A DNA stretch of 64,000 nucleotides, taken from assembly GCA_022818135.1 (NCBI GenBank), contig JAFMSR010000003.1, positions 17,406,351 through 17,470,350 of the forward strand, given 5' to 3'. Under the pieces are notes generated by a model. It did not search any database and was not told the DNA's origin. It worked only from the letters and a program-made list of their open reading frames with translations. Within the stretch, counting starts at the first letter, position 1. The number at the start of each line of letters is the position of its first letter. Source of the stretch: Saxidomus purpurata. Its lineage: Eukaryota; Mollusca; Bivalvia; Venerida; Veneridae. Made by a program: the position numbers and the translations under genes. Below are positions 60,338 through 64,000 of the stretch, piece by piece.

Positions 60338-62544
60338 GTTCTGTCATTCCTTTTTCATATGAAATTCATGTCTTGAGGTGGTAAAAACAGATTTTTTAAG
60401 CCGCAGAATGGGTAAAATGTTCAGACTGTCAGACACCTCTAGACGTGTTGATGTTAAGTCAGCAAGATACTGTTTGACAGCTATTAAATATCAGATAAAA
60501 GAATGGTCAAACCAGAAAGCTGAATGAATTTGGCTACTAGACATTTCACCCCTAGTAATTGCACCCCCCCATTGTCAGGTCCATTAGAATGCCAGATTTA
60601 GTAATTTTGCAATTTTCAGGTTATGCTTGACATCATCATTGTCCTTTAACCAATCAGACTATCAGGTGCCTCTCATTTCTTTACTTGGGTAACTGGGTAA
60701 ACTAGAAGTTTATCCTTGGCTTCTTTGTGAATTTAAGTCAAGATATTACATACCTTGATTGTTTTAAACAATATTAAAACTTTAAAATAGGAATTCAAAG
60801 CTTCAACTTACCCAAGGAAGCTTGTTTTTTTTGTTTCTATTCTTTTTATTTGTACTAATCTGAACTAAAGTTCAATAAAAGCTGAATAACACCCATTGAC
60901 TGATCAATGATTTTATAGTTTCATGTTTCATGACGTATGAATTGAAGCAGAGAATGATTAGTATTTAGATAAAGTCTTAATTCTAATGAGAGAAAACAAT
61001 GTTCATGTTTAACCAACTTGTGTAACTTAATTAGTAACATTTACCGTTACTTAATCTAGTATTCCAATGAATGGACCCGATTGTAATATATTAAGTATGT
61101 GTGCAAGGTTCTATTGTTTTACTTGATTAATATGACTGAAAGTGGACATAAAGAGAAACAGTTTTTTTTTTAATTATTATGAAAATAGTAAAAATAAATG
61201 TGATGACTGGGCATTGGTGAAACTATTAATAATGACATTACAGGGCTTATTTTCCTTCTATAACAGGGGTTGTTTACAGGTGTCTTCCCCTCAGAAAATT
61301 TCTTTCAAATCATGCACTTTTCCCATTATTTGGACTTTATGCCAGGATTTTTTGTTCCCCTTTATACACTAGTCAAACAATTTTTTTCCCCAAATAGAAG
61401 GCATGGGTCCCTTCCCCTTATTAAAAAAAAACGCTCATTAACCTCGCAATATGATTATCTTTCTTAAAAAACTAGGTAAATGGTCAACCAGCACTGAGCT
61501 ATCGAGCCCCTTGCACGTTTTCATTTTTTTAAGCAAGACTGTCAGTGTGACATTTTTCTCACTACATTGTACAGTGAAATTTATCCTTACGAATATTTCA
61601 ATGGGGACTCCACTTTCCCAGAGACTGAATGTGTAACTGTGTAATGCAGCCAGGGTTCCACACGGGTTGCCATAAAATTAAATTCAAATAAAATTTAATG
61701 GTATCAGCGGAGAATTCAGTTGTAAAATAGTTTCAAGTAAAAAATTGTTAGAGAAAGGTTCTAAAATGGCTTTGAAATTATATTAGCTATGTTAGCATAT
61801 TTTTTAAGTTTTTGTGTTAATTTATATAATTATCTTTTGGAACATTTTTTGTTACTTTTTATGTAGATCACCCAGAGATTAAGGTGGAGATTGACAAACA
61901 GGATGCATCTCTTATTGATCGTGTGAATATGTTACAAGTTGATATGGTGGACGATATGCCAAAGGTAAAATGTTTATTGAAAAGCAGAAAATTTAGATGT
62001 TATATCTTCTACTTTGAGGTGAATTTATTCATAAAGTTTTCATTTTTGCAAATAAAACTTTTAAGTGTCCTCTTATTTACCAGTTTTCCACCATGAGATT
62101 AAAAAGTTTCGTTCATCTTTCTTGATAAAATGAAAGCTAATTCTAAATGTGATCCTGGGACTTTAATCTTCCTACACCGTAAGAATAGATCATTGTAGTG
62201 ATCTTTTATTTCAGATAAAGTCAGATCGCCCTTTACCTCGGAGTGGACCAGCCCTATACTCGGATCCTCTACTGGCTTTCGAAGAACCACGGAAAATTCC
62301 AAAGGGCACAGTATCCTTCAGACAGCTTCAGAGCATTCTTGCTCAACCGAGCAGTGACCTTAAACTTCACAGAGCGGAAATCATCGTCAAAGAATATGAC
62401 TTGAACTTGCAAGATACAGTGAATGTATTACAATATTTTGAAAATATAAATCTTGATGAACTATCTGGTGAAAAACCAGGCGTAGACACTGCAAAGTGGG
62501 AATATGACGTGAATACAGACAACAGTATAAAGCCTAAAAGTTGA
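60172..62544 (+). CDS. NDUFAF4: NADH:ubiquinone oxidoreductase complex assembly factor 4 (NDUFAF4), three exons
   Basis: Joining 60172-60337, 61867-61964 and 62215-62544 gives a 197-residue protein; human NDUFAF4 has 175. Family landmarks: N-terminal Gly2, IKNINVEERAHKAVER aligning with human IRNFNLENRAEREI, PAPRH (human VAPRH), HPEIKVEIDKQD (human YPEVKGEIARKD), RKIPKGTVSF (human KSIPKGKISI), EIIVKEYDLNLQDTVNVLQY (human KIMQEYQLEQKDVNSLLKYF). It works with NDUFAF3 in early assembly of mitochondrial complex I on the matrix side of the inner membrane. There is no classical cleavable presequence, but the N-terminus is basic and amphipathic. Intron phases 1 and 0 join cleanly. A possible AATAAA is at 62920. 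Confidence 0.92.
60338..61866 (+). other. NDUFAF4 intron 1
   Basis: About 1.5 kb of AT-rich sequence, no nested gene or recognised repeat. Confidence 0.6.
61867..61964 (+). CDS. NDUFAF4: NDUFAF4 coding exon 2
   Basis: Acceptor TTTTTATGTAG; split codon G|AT, then HPEIKVEIDKQDASLIDRV. Donor AAG|GTAAAA, phase 0 out. Confidence 0.91.
62215..62544 (+). CDS. NDUFAF4: NDUFAF4 last coding exon
   Basis: Acceptor CTTTTATTTCAG; 109 codons then TGA. Begins IKSDRPLPRSGPALYS and contains the most conserved IPKG block. It has a C-terminal acidic extension (DELSGEKPGVDTAKW) longer than in the human protein. Confidence 0.91.
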   Translation: MKSDRPLPRSGPALYSDPLLAFEEPRKIPKGTVSFRQLQSILAQPSSDLKLHRAEIIVKEYDLNLQDTVNVLQYFENINLDELSGEKPGVDTAKWEYDVNTDNSIKPKS

Positions 62545-63700
62545 TGATGGTCTATTTTAGGGACCTATGACTATTAATTGAATGTTTCGAAATAATGAAG
62601 ACTCGAGATGGATATTATAAAAAGTTGTGGCTATCAATAACAAAAGATTTCTTTCAGTTTATGCTGATATGAAAGGTGTCAAAAAAAGTACTGTAACCAA
62701 GAATGATAAAGTTACTTTATGACATTGTGACACATATATTTATATATGACACATCATATAAACTTATCCATCAGAATTTGATTTAAATTCGTATGTTTGA
62801 TATTAAAGTGTAGGATTGCGCAATAGTTTATGGTGTTGTAGTTATCCCCATAAGCACGAGCTAGTTTCACTGTTTCCACTCTGCAACCAGTATTATTTGC
62901 TTTGCTACTGATGAGCCAAAATAAATTGCTATGAAAGAATGAAATACATGTACTTTTCGGTATGCAAAGCAAGTCAAAAGGTCAATGTCATCCCAGCTAC
63001 ATGTAAGCTGGAATCTGTTCAAATTTCACCACTAGCTTCAAAAATGGAAAAGTAGGTCAAAAGAGAAAGGCCAATTTTTACCCCAAAGGCATAATTAGAA
63101 TTAACCTGGGAGGACCACTGGACAAAGCTGCATACCAAATATCTAAGCTCTGGACCTTGTAGTTGTGGGAAGATGTCTAAAATATTTCCTGTACATTATC
63201 CAAGTATGACCAATCTTGACCCCACAACCATAATTGTATGACCAATCTTGACCCCACAACCATAATTTATATTATCTTGGACGAGGACCACTAGGCAATG
63301 CTACTTATTAAATACAATGTAACTAAGCTTTGGACCAAAAGATTTTTAAAGTATTTCCATATGTTGTGAATACTTGTCTATACAAGATGGCCTATATCGC
63401 TCACCTGGGTACCACTGGCTGTTGTACAAGATCAACAACAGGATCGTAGAAAACATTGAGTACAAGGAACAGATTTTCTTGTAAAAGTGTAAATAAAACA
63501 AGGGAACATGACTTGTACGTCTTTCAATTTGGACATTACCTCAAGCGTCGAAGGGACGCTAAATACAGGCCATTGTAGTGAACAGTACAAAATATTGTTT
63601 GAAATCATGAAGAAACAGTATAGATGTGCATGCAAATTCTTGTCACCAACTTGCTAAAAGTTAAAAAGCATTAGAACATGGGGATTTCTCTCTCATTTTT
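62545..63700. repeat. NDUFAF4 3' flank with bivalve-type repeat material
   Basis: A 31-bp block (TATGACCAATCTTGACCCCACAACCATAATT in two pieces) is tandemly duplicated at about 63207-63269, within a larger imperfect duplication ('aggaccactggacaaagctgcataccaaatatctaagctctggacc' against the stretch from 63284). Near 63385 the 'acaagatggcctatatcgctcacctgggtaccac' repeat appears. Confidence 0.5.
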
Positions 63701-64000
63701 AGCTAGACTATTCAGAGAAAAGGAGGGCTATTACAGTCACTTTTTCATTGGCGTTGGAGCTCTGGTTCAAGTTTTGCATGCGAAATACTATTATGGACAT
63801 ACCTCAATAACCACTTACGGGATTGTTAAAGTATTCCTACTGTCAAGTTAGGTAACTCATGTATGAATTTAATTAAACTTATGGCCCTTGTTTGACTGGA
63901 TCAAGTTTTACATGCAAGTTACCATCATGCACCATGCATGTTCTGCAGTAACCATAGGGGATTTACTTGAAACTTGGCAATAGTGTTAGCGGAATCAAAC
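63700..64000 (+). repeat. Interspersed repeat ('tagctagactattcagag' family)
   Basis: 'ttagctagactattcagagaaaaggagggctatt' followed by 'gcgttggagctctggttcaagttttgcatgcgaaa' is the opening of a repeat I associate with bivalve genomes. It runs off the window edge. Confidence 0.5.

Overview
The window is eukaryotic nuclear DNA. It is AT-rich, with short coding exons bounded by GT/AG sites, long introns, and dense SINE, LINE and tandem repeats. Three animal genes are recognisable. The background repeats (tracts of GACCTTGACC, runs of GGACGGAC closing with a 'ggggcataa'-type tail, and ACAAGAGGGCCATGATGGCC) are ones I associate with bivalve molluscs. A bivalve, possibly a clam-like heterodont, is therefore the best guess; the species cannot be read from the window. 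There is one 500-N scaffold gap (8057-8556).

Layout. 1-10.4 kb: repeat-rich intergenic DNA with a probable PIF/Harbinger-like remnant, a tRNA-like Pol III unit, SINEs and a hairpin element. 10.43-12.85 kb (+): a complete four-exon gene for small acidic protein (SMAP, human C11orf58 orthologue), with an NRF1-type site just upstream of the ATG. 12.85-19.7 kb: intergenic. 19.78-39.35 kb (-): STK33, a CAMK-group serine/threonine kinase, in ten coding positions. Position 7 exists as two tandem, homologous, phase-matched exons (27335-27447 and 26753-26868) that can only be used one at a time without breaking frame. 39.35-60.1 kb: probable STK33 upstream region, SINEs, a large 31-bp satellite interrupted by a ~1-kb DNA transposon, and LINE remnants. 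60.17-62.54 kb (+): a complete three-exon NDUFAF4 (mitochondrial complex I assembly factor). 62.5-64 kb: bivalve-type repeats.

The three genes have unrelated jobs (an acidic protein of unclear function, a kinase linked to cytoskeleton and sperm, and a complex I assembly factor) and do not form a functional cluster. The most interesting item is the apparent mutually exclusive exon pair in STK33. It would swap the segment that packs against the substrate-binding end of the kinase C-lobe. Second are the transposon insertion in the 31-bp satellite, whose pre-insertion sequence can be inferred, and the spread of nuclear-receptor-like half-sites by an abundant repeat.

All reading was by eye. Exon borders rest on splice consensus, phase continuity and remembered family sequence; no alignment or transcript was available.
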